A DNA stretch of 64,000 nt. Source: Rhodopirellula sp. Lineage in GTDB: Bacteria; Planctomycetota; Planctomycetia; Pirellulales; Pirellulaceae. The stretch spans positions 177,089-241,088 of the forward strand of contig NZVD01000057.1 in NCBI GenBank assembly GCA_002701385.1, read 5' to 3'. The position numbers and the translations under genes were made by a program. The notes below the pieces were generated by a model. It saw nothing but the letters and a program-made list of their open reading frames with translations. It did no database searches and was not told the origin of the DNA. Positions 17,333-26,461 of this stretch are shown here, in pieces (the first letter of the stretch is position 1; the number at the start of each line of letters is the position of its first letter).

Positions 17333-18403
17333 TTAGCTCCAGATTTCGTTCAAACGCCGGATCCAATTTCCATGCATAATGGCTTCAATATCTTCCTGAC
17401 TGTACCCTCGATCTGCCAGCAAGGTGGTTAGTTTTTGCAAGTCCGCAATCGATTCCATATCGTAGGGGCACTGTTCGCGGCCATAACCACCGTCCAAGTC
17501 TGATCCAATACCAACGTGACGCGTGTTTCCGGCGAGTTGACAAATGTGATCTATATGCTCGATGATACGCTCAATATTCACTCCTGCCGAGTAGGGCTGA
17601 GTAATGAAACGTTGCCAACCCGGTGCCATCATCCACGCATCAAATGCCATACCTAGGACAGCATCCCGTTCAATGATGGCCTTAATCTGTTCATCACTGA
17701 ATTGACGCTGATGTGGAACCAAGGCACGGCAGTTCTGATGACTGGCCCATACCGGTCCACCATAAATCTCTAACGCTTCCCAAAACCCTTGATCTGTAAG
17801 GTGCGTGACATCCAATACGATGCCAAGATTCTCCATCTCCTGTAGCAGTTCTTTACAAGGTGGCTCCAGGCCTCCTTCCGATCCGGTACCAGGTGCGTAC
17901 CTTCCAGGGCCATAGTGAGCCGGACCGATCGCTCGCAATCCATACTCATAGGCTTTCTCCAGATAACTCAGGTCAATAATGGAATCTGCACCTTCCAGAC
18001 TAAGCACATATCCAATAGGAAGATTCGATTTGTCTTCAGAAGACTCCCACAATTGCACGTGGGCATTGAGTGCTTCTCGATCCCTAATTTGAGTCATCAA
18101 CCCCTTGTCTTCCATGACTCGATACCAAGCCAACTGTGCCTGAGTAATCGACCAGGCGATATCGGGACTATTCCACCCGGGAAGTGGATTATCAGGAGCA
18201 ACATACCTTCCGATTTGTGTGGCAACGCATAAACCAATTTCTCCGCGTCGCATTTCTTCTAATGTGAGTACGCCTTTGCCACGATCGGCGTAATCCATCT
18301 TGCCGGCTTCACGTTCCCGGACATTTTTCAGGCTATCGGTTAGATCGCGGTTCCATTCAACCGCGTTCATGGAAATGTCGAGATGAGCGTCAAATATCAA
18401 CAT
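17333..18403 (-). CDS. Membrane dipeptidase family enzyme (peptidase M19)
   Basis: A 356-residue zinc enzyme of the renal dipeptidase family. Metal-ligand motifs are visible in order: FDAHLDISM at the N-terminus, SLEGADSI with the bridging Glu, VLDVTHLTDQGF and VWASHQNCRAL with the two His ligands, and GIGSDLDGGYG near the C-terminus. There is no signal peptide, so it is predicted to be cytosolic. Family members cleave dipeptides, including D-amino-acid-containing or proline-type ones. It is 6 bp downstream of the symporter gene, so it probably acts on something that symporter brings in, although its link to the carbohydrate-type genes after it is not obvious. Confidence 0.88.
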   Translation of the reverse strand: MLIFDAHLDISMNAVEWNRDLTDSLKNVREREAGKMDYADRGKGVLTLEEMRRGEIGLCVATQIGRYVAPDNPLPGWNSPDIAWSITQAQLAWYRVMEDKGLMTQIRDREALNAHVQLWESSEDKSNLPIGYVLSLEGADSIIDLSYLEKAYEYGLRAIGPAHYGPGRYAPGTGSEGGLEPPCKELLQEMENLGIVLDVTHLTDQGFWEALEIYGGPVWASHQNCRALVPHQRQFSDEQIKAIIERDAVLGMAFDAWMMAPGWQRFITQPYSAGVNIERIIEHIDHICQLAGNTRHVGIGSDLDGGYGREQCPYDMESIADLQKLTTLLADRGYSQEDIEAIMHGNWIRRLNEIWS

Positions 18404-18409
18404 GGAGGA

Positions 18410-20392
18410 TTACCCTTCCACTTTCTTAAAAAAATACTTTTTAACAATGCTATCCGCAGGGGGAGGAAACTTGATGGTCACTATAAATCCGGTGACAAAT
18501 GATGCAACCAAGCCCACAATGATTGGATCTGAACCCAACAATCGATAAGGCGTAAATCCATCTCCATTCAGAAATCCGACACAGTACATGGCCAAATGGG
18601 TTCCAAAGCCTCCTAACATGGCAGCAATACAACCCTGATGATTCGCTCGTGGCCAATACAGCGCGTAAACGACCGGGGCTAAAAAGGCCGCCGCCAGTCC
18701 ACTCCCGGTGTAGACAATAATATCCTGTAAGAATTCAGGGGGATTCATGGCACCTAACAAAGCCCCAAACCCAACAACCAGCGTAAATATGTAACTGAGT
18801 TTTTTGATCTTTGCTTCGGTCGCCTCAGGATTCAAATTTCTTTGATAGATATCACGTACTAAGGCAGAAGAAATCATTAATAAGAAGCTATCTACTGTAC
18901 TCATGACCGCTGCAAATGGAGCGGCGATTAAGAGCCCTGCGAGCCACCCCATACCAATATTCTCTGTAAGCACGACTGCAATTTGCGGCATAATACGATC
19001 CGGTTCAGACTCCATTCCTGGAATCAGAACACGAGCACAGCAAAAGATAATGACTAATGGGAAGTAGATTGCTGAGTAGTAGAGTGCGACTGTAAAAATC
19101 GAACGTCGCAGTGTCACCGTATCCTTGAATGCCATGAGCCGCACCATGTTACTCGGCTGGCCTGAGCCGGAGATGGCCCACATGAAGAAGAAGGATATAG
19201 CCAGACTCAACGGCAGAAAGCCATCTGGGTTTTCCCGATGCGGTCCCGGCGCGGTTACAAATGCTCCTGGCTCATCTGCTCCTGACACATACTTTTTGGT
19301 CTGAGGAGCGGTAACAATCAGTCCGGATAGGCGAGGAGTCGTTTTGTGTTGTATCGACACCAACAAATCCTCTGCCCGCTGTATATCATCCGGCGAAACA
19401 ATTTCCAGTACTTCAGCCTCCGTTACATCACTCGTCCCTTGAGGGATGACATAGCGTTTTCGCGTCTTGAATAATCTCAATTGGTCACCTGCCTCGCCTT
19501 TGGACCAAATCCAGGTCCCTGGTGGAATCGCGAAATCCTCTGTAGCGATCGTGGCCAGTGACAACGTCGCCTCGCCAAAACGCGGCGGCAACATTTCCGC
19601 CATCTCGGCGGTCACCAATGCCATTCCCGTCTTTTGTGAATCCTTTTCGCCAATCACGCTGGTGGCTTGATTGATGGCCAGAGGTAGCATAATGATCACA
19701 CCCACGACCATGACAATTCCCTGCATCACATCTGTCCAGACGACTGCATGAAAACCACCGTAGGTGGTATAGACAATCACAGCGATTCCAAACACGACCA
19801 AACAAAACAGATAATCTGCCGAAACACTCGTGAGACTAGAGAACCATGAAGGCATGGAATCCACCATCGAATTAAATGCATCAATGGGTCCGAGCAAGGT
19901 TCGCAGGATTTCACTTCCTGCCTTGAACTGTGCCACGAGGTTAAACGTCATGAAAAAGATAATCAGAGCAACACTAATTAATCCAAAGGTAACGTTGTTA
20001 AATCGATCCCGAAGTACATCAGGGATCGTGATCGCTCCGGAAGTCCTAGCAACCTGATTGATTCGTTTGCCTAATAAACCCATGACACAGATAGGAACAA
20101 CCATGTACGATCCAATCCACAAAGCTAATACCCAACCATGGCTGTAGATTTTAGAGGGGAACCCCATAAAGCTACCGCCGGAAGAACTGGTGGCTGCCAG
20201 TGTCAAAGCAAAAGCCCAAACGCCAAGTCCACGGCTTCCCAAAAAGTACTCGCTCAGAAAGTTACGATTCTGCAACAGTTTATTGGAAAGTCCGGCAATT
20301 ACGAACACTGCCACAATATAGATCAGGAACGTCACTAGGACGGCGTTGCCCGATTGGCTTTGGCCTAACAAAACAGGAAGAGAATTTAACAT
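18410..20392 (-). CDS. Sodium:solute symporter (SSS family, PanF-like) with large extramembrane insertion
   Basis: An inner-membrane Na+-coupled importer of the SSS family. The core resembles the pantothenate/sugar-acid branch: LGSRGLGVWAFALTLAATSSSGGSFMG, then YTTYGGFHAVVWTDVMQG, and PFAAVMSTVDSFLLMISSALVRDIYQ. At 660 residues it is about 150-180 longer than usual. The excess is a hydrophilic block at about residues 245-392 (roughly 19217-19660) placed between two membrane helices. The start codon overlaps the stop of the DUF997 gene by one base. The adjacent DUF997 gene supports a PanF-like transporter. The substrate is unknown; a sugar acid or small peptide would suit the enzymes downstream. 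Confidence 0.9.
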   Translation of the reverse strand: MLNSLPVLLGQSQSGNAVLVTFLIYIVAVFVIAGLSNKLLQNRNFLSEYFLGSRGLGVWAFALTLAATSSSGGSFMGFPSKIYSHGWVLALWIGSYMVVPICVMGLLGKRINQVARTSGAITIPDVLRDRFNNVTFGLISVALIIFFMTFNLVAQFKAGSEILRTLLGPIDAFNSMVDSMPSWFSSLTSVSADYLFCLVVFGIAVIVYTTYGGFHAVVWTDVMQGIVMVVGVIIMLPLAINQATSVIGEKDSQKTGMALVTAEMAEMLPPRFGEATLSLATIATEDFAIPPGTWIWSKGEAGDQLRLFKTRKRYVIPQGTSDVTEAEVLEIVSPDDIQRAEDLLVSIQHKTTPRLSGLIVTAPQTKKYVSGADEPGAFVTAPGPHRENPDGFLPLSLAISFFFMWAISGSGQPSNMVRLMAFKDTVTLRRSIFTVALYYSAIYFPLVIIFCCARVLIPGMESEPDRIMPQIAVVLTENIGMGWLAGLLIAAPFAAVMSTVDSFLLMISSALVRDIYQRNLNPEATEAKIKKLSYIFTLVVGFGALLGAMNPPEFLQDIIVYTGSGLAAAFLAPVVYALYWPRANHQGCIAAMLGGFGTHLAMYCVGFLNGDGFTPYRLLGSDPIIVGLVASFVTGFIVTIKFPPPADSIVKKYFFKKVEG

Positions 20393-20748
20393 TATTCTTC
20401 ACCTCCCTGATTTTCCTGCAGGTGTTCCTCATCACCGGCAATTCCCAGCTCATCGTCTTTCATGAAACAAAAACAGAACCAGGTGGTAAATAAATCAGCA
20501 GCCAGCCAGGGAGCTCCGATTCCCCAGATAATCCAGGAAGGAATACCAAACGTCGTAGGAATTTCAGCAGGATCGGCGATGTTATAACCATTAAAGTAGC
20601 AGTAAGGAACTGCCCAACACATTGCTACGAACCAACAGAAAAAAATGACTATTGCCTCGCGACGTGAATTCGCAAACGTTGGATCCAGTTCATACTGCAC
20701 TGCTGTTTGTGAGGATTCAGGCACGACCTGCTCACCGTCAGTTCCCAT
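20392..20748 (-). CDS. Small membrane protein, DUF997/YhdT type
   Basis: A 118-residue membrane protein with two hydrophobic segments (about 32-52 and 68-92). It matches the pattern of YhdT/DUF997 proteins, which are regularly encoded just before PanF-type symporters and are thought to be accessory subunits. Here the stop and the symporter start share a base (TAATG), implying translational coupling. The N-terminus is hydrophilic (about 30 residues) and the C-terminus acidic (ENQGGEE). It is the first gene of the minus-strand series running down to phhB, and divergent from folD across a 200-bp gap that should hold both promoters. Confidence 0.75.
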   Translation of the reverse strand: MGTDGEQVVPESSQTAVQYELDPTFANSRREAIVIFFCWFVAMCWAVPYCYFNGYNIADPAEIPTTFGIPSWIIWGIGAPWLAADLFTTWFCFCFMKDDELGIAGDEEHLQENQGGEE

Positions 20749-20948
20749 GGCAATTACCTACCCTCATACGATGGTTTGATCTATTTACGAAACCTTCATT
20801 TTACGGGGGTTAAACAGCGCGATGCAACTGGGCAGGACCCAACTGTCACATCTGTCGGGACTCGCCCGATGACGATATCTAACGTAAAATCATTTACTTA
20901 TCCATCTTTTCAACCTGCTAGGTATAAAAATCTGAAAGAGGTACTGGC

Positions 20949-21827
20949 GTGTCAGCAGTCATCATGGATGGCAAAGCCATTTCAAAAGAGATCCAGGCGG
21001 AAATCGCAGCAGAAGTTGCTACCTTTACAAAGCAATCCGGCATTACGCCGTGCCTTGCCGCCGTACTGGTTGGAGACGATCCAGCCAGTGAAGTTTATGT
21101 GCGTAATAAACACCGCGCATGTGAACGGGTAGGGATTGCAAGTCAAATGCACAAACTCCCCGCCAGTACAACGGAAGAGGAATTGCTTTCACTTATCGAC
21201 TCTCTGAATCAGGCTAGCGACGTTCATGGCATCCTGATCCAACTTCCGTTACCGTCGGGAATAGATACATTACGAGTACTGGACGCTGTCAATCCGCGCA
21301 AGGATGTCGATGCCTTTCATCCGGAAAACGTAGGGTTAATTTCCCAAGGGCGCCCTCGCTTCCTACCGTGTACTCCGCATGGAGTCCAGCAAATACTCGA
21401 CCGTTGTGGGGTTGAATTGAGCGGAAAGCATGCTGTGATTGTCGGACGCAGTGACATTGTCGGCAAACCCATGTCGATGTTACTTACGGCTAAAGACTCG
21501 ACACGTGGACCGCAGGCTGCTAATGCTACCGTGACAATTTGCCATAGCCGAACTCGGAATTTGGCTGAGGTATGTCGTTCCGCCGATGTCATTATTGCGG
21601 CGGTGGGAATCGCCAATTTTGTTACAGTTGAGATGGTCAAGCCTGGAGCGGTCGTCGTCGACGTAGGCATCAACCGAACGGATGAAGGACTGGTTGGCGA
21701 TGTAGACTTTGCCGCTGTTTCCCAGATCGCCAGCCAAATCACTCCTGTTCCCGGTGGAGTCGGTCCCCTGACAGTCACCATGTTAATGTACAACACGTTC
21801 GATGCAGCTAAACTGCTGAGTAGCTAA
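20949..21827 (+). CDS. folD: Bifunctional 5,10-methylenetetrahydrofolate dehydrogenase / cyclohydrolase
   Basis: A cytosolic enzyme interconverting 5,10-methylene-, methenyl- and 10-formyl-tetrahydrofolate, giving one-carbon units for purine and formyl-methionine synthesis. The 292 residues cover both classic signatures: EVYVRNKHRACERVGI with the catalytic Lys, GILIQLPLP, DVDAFHPENVG, then GRSDIVGKPMSMLL for NADP and ITPVPGGVGPLTVTML at the end. The start is GTG at 20949, supported by GAGG seven bases upstream. It is the first of three plus-strand genes. A structured region separates it from the sulfite reductase gene. Confidence 0.96.
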   Translation: MSAVIMDGKAISKEIQAEIAAEVATFTKQSGITPCLAAVLVGDDPASEVYVRNKHRACERVGIASQMHKLPASTTEEELLSLIDSLNQASDVHGILIQLPLPSGIDTLRVLDAVNPRKDVDAFHPENVGLISQGRPRFLPCTPHGVQQILDRCGVELSGKHAVIVGRSDIVGKPMSMLLTAKDSTRGPQAANATVTICHSRTRNLAEVCRSADVIIAAVGIANFVTVEMVKPGAVVVDVGINRTDEGLVGDVDFAAVSQIASQITPVPGGVGPLTVTMLMYNTFDAAKLLSS

Positions 21828-21876
21828 CGTTACATCGACCTTTGCGAGGTTGCTGTCTCGATTATAATAAACGATC

Positions 21877-21952
21877 GGCTTAGCTCAGCTAAGCTGAGCC
21901 TACTTACCAAACACAAATCAACCCTGCAGGGATTAGATCCATTTTCCCTGCA
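21877..21952 (+). promoter_or_regulatory. Inverted-repeat-rich leader upstream of the sulfite reductase gene
   Basis: The folD-cysI gap has two structured parts. At 21877-21900 two overlapping, mutually exclusive stems are possible: GCTTAGCT with AGCTAAGC, and CTCAGC with GCTGAG. At 21922-21952 the self-complementary CCCTGCAGGG overlaps a second choice, TGCAGGG pairing with CCCTGCA across a 14-base loop, ending three bases before the GGAG-like ribosome-binding site. Either a terminator/attenuator or a protein-binding site is possible. I recognise no known riboswitch class. Confidence 0.35.
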
Positions 21953-21968
21953 ATGTGGAGCCTACACC

Positions 21969-23705
21969 ATGTCTGCTCAAGACAAACAACCTCAGCCAAG
22001 TGCCATCGAAGTCTTTAAGAATGACAGCCAATACCTGTCCGGTGACATTGGTACTGAGCTCACGGACGAAAATAATTTCTTTGGTAAAGGTAGTGTCCAG
22101 TTACTCAAACACCACGGAACCTATCAACAGGATGACCGGGATGTCCGTGGCCAAATCCAGGATGACGGGAATAAGAAACGATTCATCTACATGGTTCGGA
22201 CACGTATTCCTGGCGGACGACTCACGACCGACCAATTCTTGGCCCAAATGGATCTCTGCGACGAAGTGGGCAACAGTACGCTACGGATTACCTCTCGCCA
22301 GACGCTACAACTCCACGGAGTCATTAAGTCTGATTTGAAAGCCACCATCAAACGCATTAATGACACGCAGTTAACGACGCTGGCGGCTTGTGGTGATGTC
22401 GCACGAAATACCATGTGTACGCCAGCTCCTTATCAGAATGACATTTACCAAGAATTACGTGACCTTACTGACGAAATCGCTGAACATCTGCGCCCTCGCA
22501 CCAGCACCTATCACGAACTCTGGCTGACGGATACAGATACTGGGGAGAAGTGTCTTGCAGGCGGCGATTCCGAGGCGTCACTTTCCGGCTATGAAGGGGA
22601 TGATACTGAACCCATTTATGGTCGACAATATTTACCGCGGAAATTCAAAATTGGTATCGCGTTGCCGCACGACAACTGCAGTGATGTTTATACGCATGAC
22701 TTAGGATTAATCGGCGTGCTCGAAGATGACAAGCTGATTGGCTACAACGTCTTGGTCGGTGGTGGCCAGGGACGTACTCCCAGTGCCGAAAAAACGTTTC
22801 CTGCGTTAGGTCAAAAACTTTGCTTCGCAACACGGGATGAAGTGGTCAGTATCATCGAAGCCGTAGTCAAAGTGCAAAGAGACCATGGAAACCGTAGCGA
22901 CCGGAAAGTCGCGCGGATGAAATACCTTATTCATGATTGGGGGCTTGGTGCATTTAAGTCCAAAGTGGAAGAGTACTGGGGTGGTTCATTGAAGGAGCCT
23001 CATGCGACCGATGTTTACGAGCACGAAGACCATATGGGGTGGCATGAACAAGGAGATGGAAACTGGTTCTATGGTCTGAATATTGAAAATGGACGGATTA
23101 AAGATACCGAGAAGATGAAGCTTAAGACTGCATTGCGAGAAGTCTGCAATACACTCCGCCCAGGCGTCCACTTAACTGCCCATCAGAGCTTAATCTTCAC
23201 AAACGTTGCGGACGACAAACGTGCGATACTGGAAGAAATATTACTCAAGCATGGTGTTGTTCTCAGTGCTGATATTTCTAATGCCCGACTCTGGTCGATG
23301 GCATGTGTCGCGTGGCCAACTTGTGGATTATCGATTACCGAAAGTGAACGAGCTCTACCAGGGATGATTGATGAGCTGGATGTCGCGTTGGAGTCTATGG
23401 GGCTTGCAGATGAAAAATTCACTCTCCGAATGACCGGTTGCCCGAATGGATGTGCTCGACCTTACAATCCCGATATCGGGCTTGTGGGACGAGCGAAGAA
23501 CAAATACACGATGTTCGTGGGGGGAACTCGGATTGGAAATCGTCTTGGGTTTATTCACAAAGACATGTTACCTGCCGAGGAAGTGGTTCCTTCGATTGTT
23601 AAACTGTTCGAATACTTCAAAATAGATCGACAAGCTGACGAATCCATTGGTGACTTCTGTGCACGTATGGGCAACGATGCCTTACTCGCTTATGCCGATA
23701 GCTAA
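21969..23705 (+). CDS. cysI: Assimilatory sulfite reductase, siroheme/[4Fe-4S] subunit
   Basis: This enzyme reduces sulfite to sulfide with six electrons in cysteine synthesis, using coupled siroheme and a [4Fe-4S] cluster. The four cluster cysteines are visible at 446, 452, 491 and 495 (CVAWPTC and TGCPNGC), the spacing of E. coli CysI (6, 39, 4). ACGDVARNTMC near residue 140 is the siroheme-side motif of sulfite rather than nitrite reductases. The 578-residue length is normal. No flavoprotein CysJ is nearby, so the electron donor may be ferredoxin. Nitrite reduction is a less likely alternative. Expression may depend on the structured leader upstream. Confidence 0.93.
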   Translation: MSAQDKQPQPSAIEVFKNDSQYLSGDIGTELTDENNFFGKGSVQLLKHHGTYQQDDRDVRGQIQDDGNKKRFIYMVRTRIPGGRLTTDQFLAQMDLCDEVGNSTLRITSRQTLQLHGVIKSDLKATIKRINDTQLTTLAACGDVARNTMCTPAPYQNDIYQELRDLTDEIAEHLRPRTSTYHELWLTDTDTGEKCLAGGDSEASLSGYEGDDTEPIYGRQYLPRKFKIGIALPHDNCSDVYTHDLGLIGVLEDDKLIGYNVLVGGGQGRTPSAEKTFPALGQKLCFATRDEVVSIIEAVVKVQRDHGNRSDRKVARMKYLIHDWGLGAFKSKVEEYWGGSLKEPHATDVYEHEDHMGWHEQGDGNWFYGLNIENGRIKDTEKMKLKTALREVCNTLRPGVHLTAHQSLIFTNVADDKRAILEEILLKHGVVLSADISNARLWSMACVAWPTCGLSITESERALPGMIDELDVALESMGLADEKFTLRMTGCPNGCARPYNPDIGLVGRAKNKYTMFVGGTRIGNRLGFIHKDMLPAEEVVPSIVKLFEYFKIDRQADESIGDFCARMGNDALLAYADS

Positions 23706-23755
23706 TGCTTTTAAGTTCGTGTATGTTTTTCGTCGCCTGATGAGCGAGTTCGCTT

Positions 23756-24562
23756 ATGGCTATTGAGATAACTAGCCCCCAAAACCCTCGTATTAAAGAG
23801 GTCATCCGGTTACGTGACCGTCGAGGCCGTAGACGTCAGGAACGATTCATTATCGATGGCATCCGGGAATTGCGGCGAGCAATAGATTCTGAATTCGAAA
23901 TTCTGGAAGTCTTTTACGATGAGGCCATGGTCCAGGATCCCAAGATAAGTCAACTACTCAACACTGCGAAAGATCTAGACGCTGAATTGATCGCAGTTCC
24001 GGAACGGGTGATGGAGAAGTTGTCCTACGGCCAGCGAGTCCTACCATTAATTGCCATAGCCCAGACTCCTGTCCCAATCAGTCTTGAGGATCTATCACCA
24101 TCAAACAACACGCTGATAATCGTCCTTGAAGCACTTGAAAAGCCTGGAAATCTTGGAGCGATCCTGCGAACAGCGGACGCATCCGGAGTTGATGCTGTTA
24201 TCATTTCAGACGGTAATAAAGACCTTTTTAACCCCAATACAATTCGCAGCAGTTGTGGTGCCGTCTTTCACTTACCAGTCATTTCAACCTCCCACAAAGA
24301 GTTAATTACGTGGCTAGACGGTCATGCTTTTCAAAGCTTCGCTACCCGCATCGACGGTGCCGTTGATTACACCCAAGTGGATTACACCGGCAAGACCGCC
24401 CTAGTCATGGGTACTGAAGCGACAGGACTCAGTGAGCGTTGGAATAACGAGAATTCAATTGCCATTAGCATTCCCATGCAAGGCATTGGAGATAGCCTCA
24501 ATGTCTCCACAAGTTGTGCTGTCGTTTGCTATGAAGCCTTGCGGCAACGCCGTAGCACCTAG
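23756..24562 (+). CDS. TrmH/SpoU family RNA 2'-O-methyltransferase
   Basis: A 268-residue SAM-dependent RNA ribose methyltransferase of the knotted SPOUT class. An N-terminal substrate-binding domain (TSPQNPRIKEVIRLRDRRGRRRQERFIIDG, written here in the family's usual order) precedes the knot domain. The three family motifs are motif 1 EKPGNLGAILRTADASG, motif 2 LVMGTEATGLSERW and motif 3 IPMQGIGDSLNVSTSCAVVCYE. The exact target nucleoside (23S rRNA or tRNA) cannot be told. It follows cysI by 50 bp. Its 3' end overlaps that of the convergent RlmI-like methyltransferase gene by 4 bp. Confidence 0.92.
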   Translation: MAIEITSPQNPRIKEVIRLRDRRGRRRQERFIIDGIRELRRAIDSEFEILEVFYDEAMVQDPKISQLLNTAKDLDAELIAVPERVMEKLSYGQRVLPLIAIAQTPVPISLEDLSPSNNTLIIVLEALEKPGNLGAILRTADASGVDAVIISDGNKDLFNPNTIRSSCGAVFHLPVISTSHKELITWLDGHAFQSFATRIDGAVDYTQVDYTGKTALVMGTEATGLSERWNNENSIAISIPMQGIGDSLNVSTSCAVVCYEALRQRRST

Positions 24563-25470
24563 GGAAATCGGACGACACACCCTGCATCGAGTCGTCTCCC
24601 ATTCGCTGAATTCAGGCCCATCCGACTGGCCCGCGCTCCTGCTCCACAGGATCCAAAAATAGCATCAGCAAAAGAGGCTTCTAGGTCTGCTGAACTGAAA
24701 TCCGGTGAATGGTTTGTCAATAAAACAAATCCTCGACTTTGAGTAGTGAGTTCACCGCAAAGTTCGAGTAATGGAAGTAGGTGTTTACCAATCTTCCAAA
24801 CCTGATTCTTGGGACCATGACCGTACGAGGGAGGATCGAGGATAATGCCTTGATATTGATTACCGCGTTTCAATTCGCGTTGGCAAAACAAAAGAGCATC
24901 CTCCTGAATCCAGCGAATCGGAGCCTCCTGCATGCCACTCAAGCCGGCATTTTCCCGAGCTCGATTTACAATGTTCCCAGCACTATCAATATGAGTAACG
25001 TGAGCGCCCGCAGCGGCTGCAGCCAGCGTGCTACCTCCCGTGTATGCAAACAAGTTAAGAACTTTCACCGGGTTTTGCTGGCCACGCTGGATACGCTGAA
25101 TCTGTTGCATAATCCAATGCCAGTTTTCTGCCTGCTCAGCAAACACGCCAAGATGGCCAACCGGGCTTAATTGAAGCTCCAATTGAAAATGATTCTGATA
25201 CCTGATTGCCCAGGGTGGAAATGACTCACCTCCCTTGCCAAATTCAACAGAAGACGCTGACTGAAGAAGCTTCCATGATCCTTGAAGGCCTGCTTTACGT
25301 TCAAAACGTAAATGAGCCGCTTGCCATTTGTCTGGTGAAGACTTTTGTTCATGTTCGGCTGGAGGACTGGGGCGATCGATGACCCATGAGCCAAATCGCT
25401 CGAGTTTGCGGCCGTTACCAAAATCCAATAATTGATATTGGTCGGTATCAAAACCTGCACCAGAATTCAT
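24559..25470 (-). CDS. Class I SAM-dependent methyltransferase, RlmI/RlmK-like
   Basis: A 303-residue Rossmann-fold methyltransferase close to the rRNA cytosine-5 methyltransferase group (RlmI/YccW relatives) but lacking an N-terminal PUA domain. Motif I VLNLFAYTGGSTLAAAAAG binds SAM, the acidic HIDSA follows, and ILDPPSYGHGP is the catalytic DPPS-type motif. A strand-rich N-terminal region (residues 1-110) precedes the fold. RNA is the likely substrate by family. It is followed in the opposite strand sense by a convergent TrmH gene, so two RNA methyltransferase genes face each other. It lies 11 bp downstream of the lipoprotein gene. Confidence 0.85.
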   Translation of the reverse strand: MNSGAGFDTDQYQLLDFGNGRKLERFGSWVIDRPSPPAEHEQKSSPDKWQAAHLRFERKAGLQGSWKLLQSASSVEFGKGGESFPPWAIRYQNHFQLELQLSPVGHLGVFAEQAENWHWIMQQIQRIQRGQQNPVKVLNLFAYTGGSTLAAAAAGAHVTHIDSAGNIVNRARENAGLSGMQEAPIRWIQEDALLFCQRELKRGNQYQGIILDPPSYGHGPKNQVWKIGKHLLPLLELCGELTTQSRGFVLLTNHSPDFSSADLEASFADAIFGSCGAGARASRMGLNSANGRRLDAGCVVRFP

Positions 25471-25481
25471 CCAAGCTTACC

Positions 25482-26357
25482 TTACTTAAGGGGTTGTGCA
25501 CCTGATGGTGGTGACACCACACCAGGAGCGCCCGCAGCGGGCGGGACCGTACCATTGGCTGGCTGTTTAAATTCTGCCGGCAATATTGTGGGCTCTAATG
25601 CCTCATGAAACGAGAACTCACTATGGTACTTAGGCTTATCTTTGGTGGACGCAATATATTGAGGGCGTTCGAACCACTTAGCAATATTGAAGACTTCCAT
25701 ATCGATATGGTGACCGGCAAATTTCGGTTCGTTATAGATAGTTCCCCATTGCAGCGGTCCCGCACCGAAGATCCACATATCGTTTGAAGTGGACCGAGCG
25801 TAATTAACACCGGACTGCCAAATCGGTTGGCGTTCTTCCTTGTCGTAGACAAAGACAGAGATTTTGGCGATTCCTGAATTATCATCTCTTTTTGCAACGG
25901 AGATTTCAGGTAGAACGGGAACGGTCGGCACACTCGGCATTAATGCAGTGAAGGCTCCCAGAGAGTTATTCCCAGGGATTCCGTAAGTGATTGTTTGACT
26001 GTCAGTTCCAAGAGCACCGACTCGAGGTTCAACGACATATTGTGCCTCAGTCACCGCATCAACTAACTGACAGTTATGAGCAAAGAGCTGTTGCCTTAAC
26101 GCACTGATAATGTAGTTCGCGTTGACAAACCCGAACCCTTTAACTGCCGTAACGTACTTCGCATCCAGGAAAACTGTCTCGCCGGCAATATCACTGAAGT
26201 CCAGGTCACCGACCGTAAGATCTACCGCATTCGACATCAATAGTTGGTCAGTACCAGTCTTGGTTTTTGTGGTACCGCAACCACTGAACAGGCTACAACA
26301 GACCAACAACAACGCAAGGCGGAGCAAATACTGTCCGTTATTACGAATTGAACTCAT
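25482..26357 (-). CDS. Lipoprotein of unknown function (planctomycete type)
   Basis: A 291-residue exported lipoprotein. A signal sequence (LLRLALLLVCCSLFSGC) ends in an LFSGC lipobox, with the lipid-bearing Cys at about 27. The mature part begins GTTKTKTGTDQLLMSNAVD, a start I associate with a planctomycete family of unknown function, followed by an alpha/beta domain (VFLDAKYV, NYIISALRQQLFAHNCQL, YVVEPRVGALGTDSQTITYGIP). The C-terminus is Pro/Ala/Gly-rich (about 265-291), resembling a flexible linker. The region before the tail loosely resembles outer-membrane assembly lipoproteins, but I would not assign that. It follows trpC by 105 bp on the same strand. Confidence 0.7.
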   Translation of the reverse strand: MSSIRNNGQYLLRLALLLVCCSLFSGCGTTKTKTGTDQLLMSNAVDLTVGDLDFSDIAGETVFLDAKYVTAVKGFGFVNANYIISALRQQLFAHNCQLVDAVTEAQYVVEPRVGALGTDSQTITYGIPGNNSLGAFTALMPSVPTVPVLPEISVAKRDDNSGIAKISVFVYDKEERQPIWQSGVNYARSTSNDMWIFGAGPLQWGTIYNEPKFAGHHIDMEVFNIAKWFERPQYIASTKDKPKYHSEFSFHEALEPTILPAEFKQPANGTVPPAAGAPGVVSPPSGAQPLK

Positions 26358-26461
26358 TTCTCAAACATTTCACGCAGGCCCCCCTGCATGGAAAAGTCGA
26401 GCAAGTATACGAAATCCGGCGGCAAGCCTCCAGACGGATTTCAATGATCAGCGATCGGATT

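Noticed and set aside
21317-21796. Minus-strand open frame of 159 codons
   Set aside because: Antisense to folD; low-complexity Ser/Thr/Pro composition and no ribosome-binding site.
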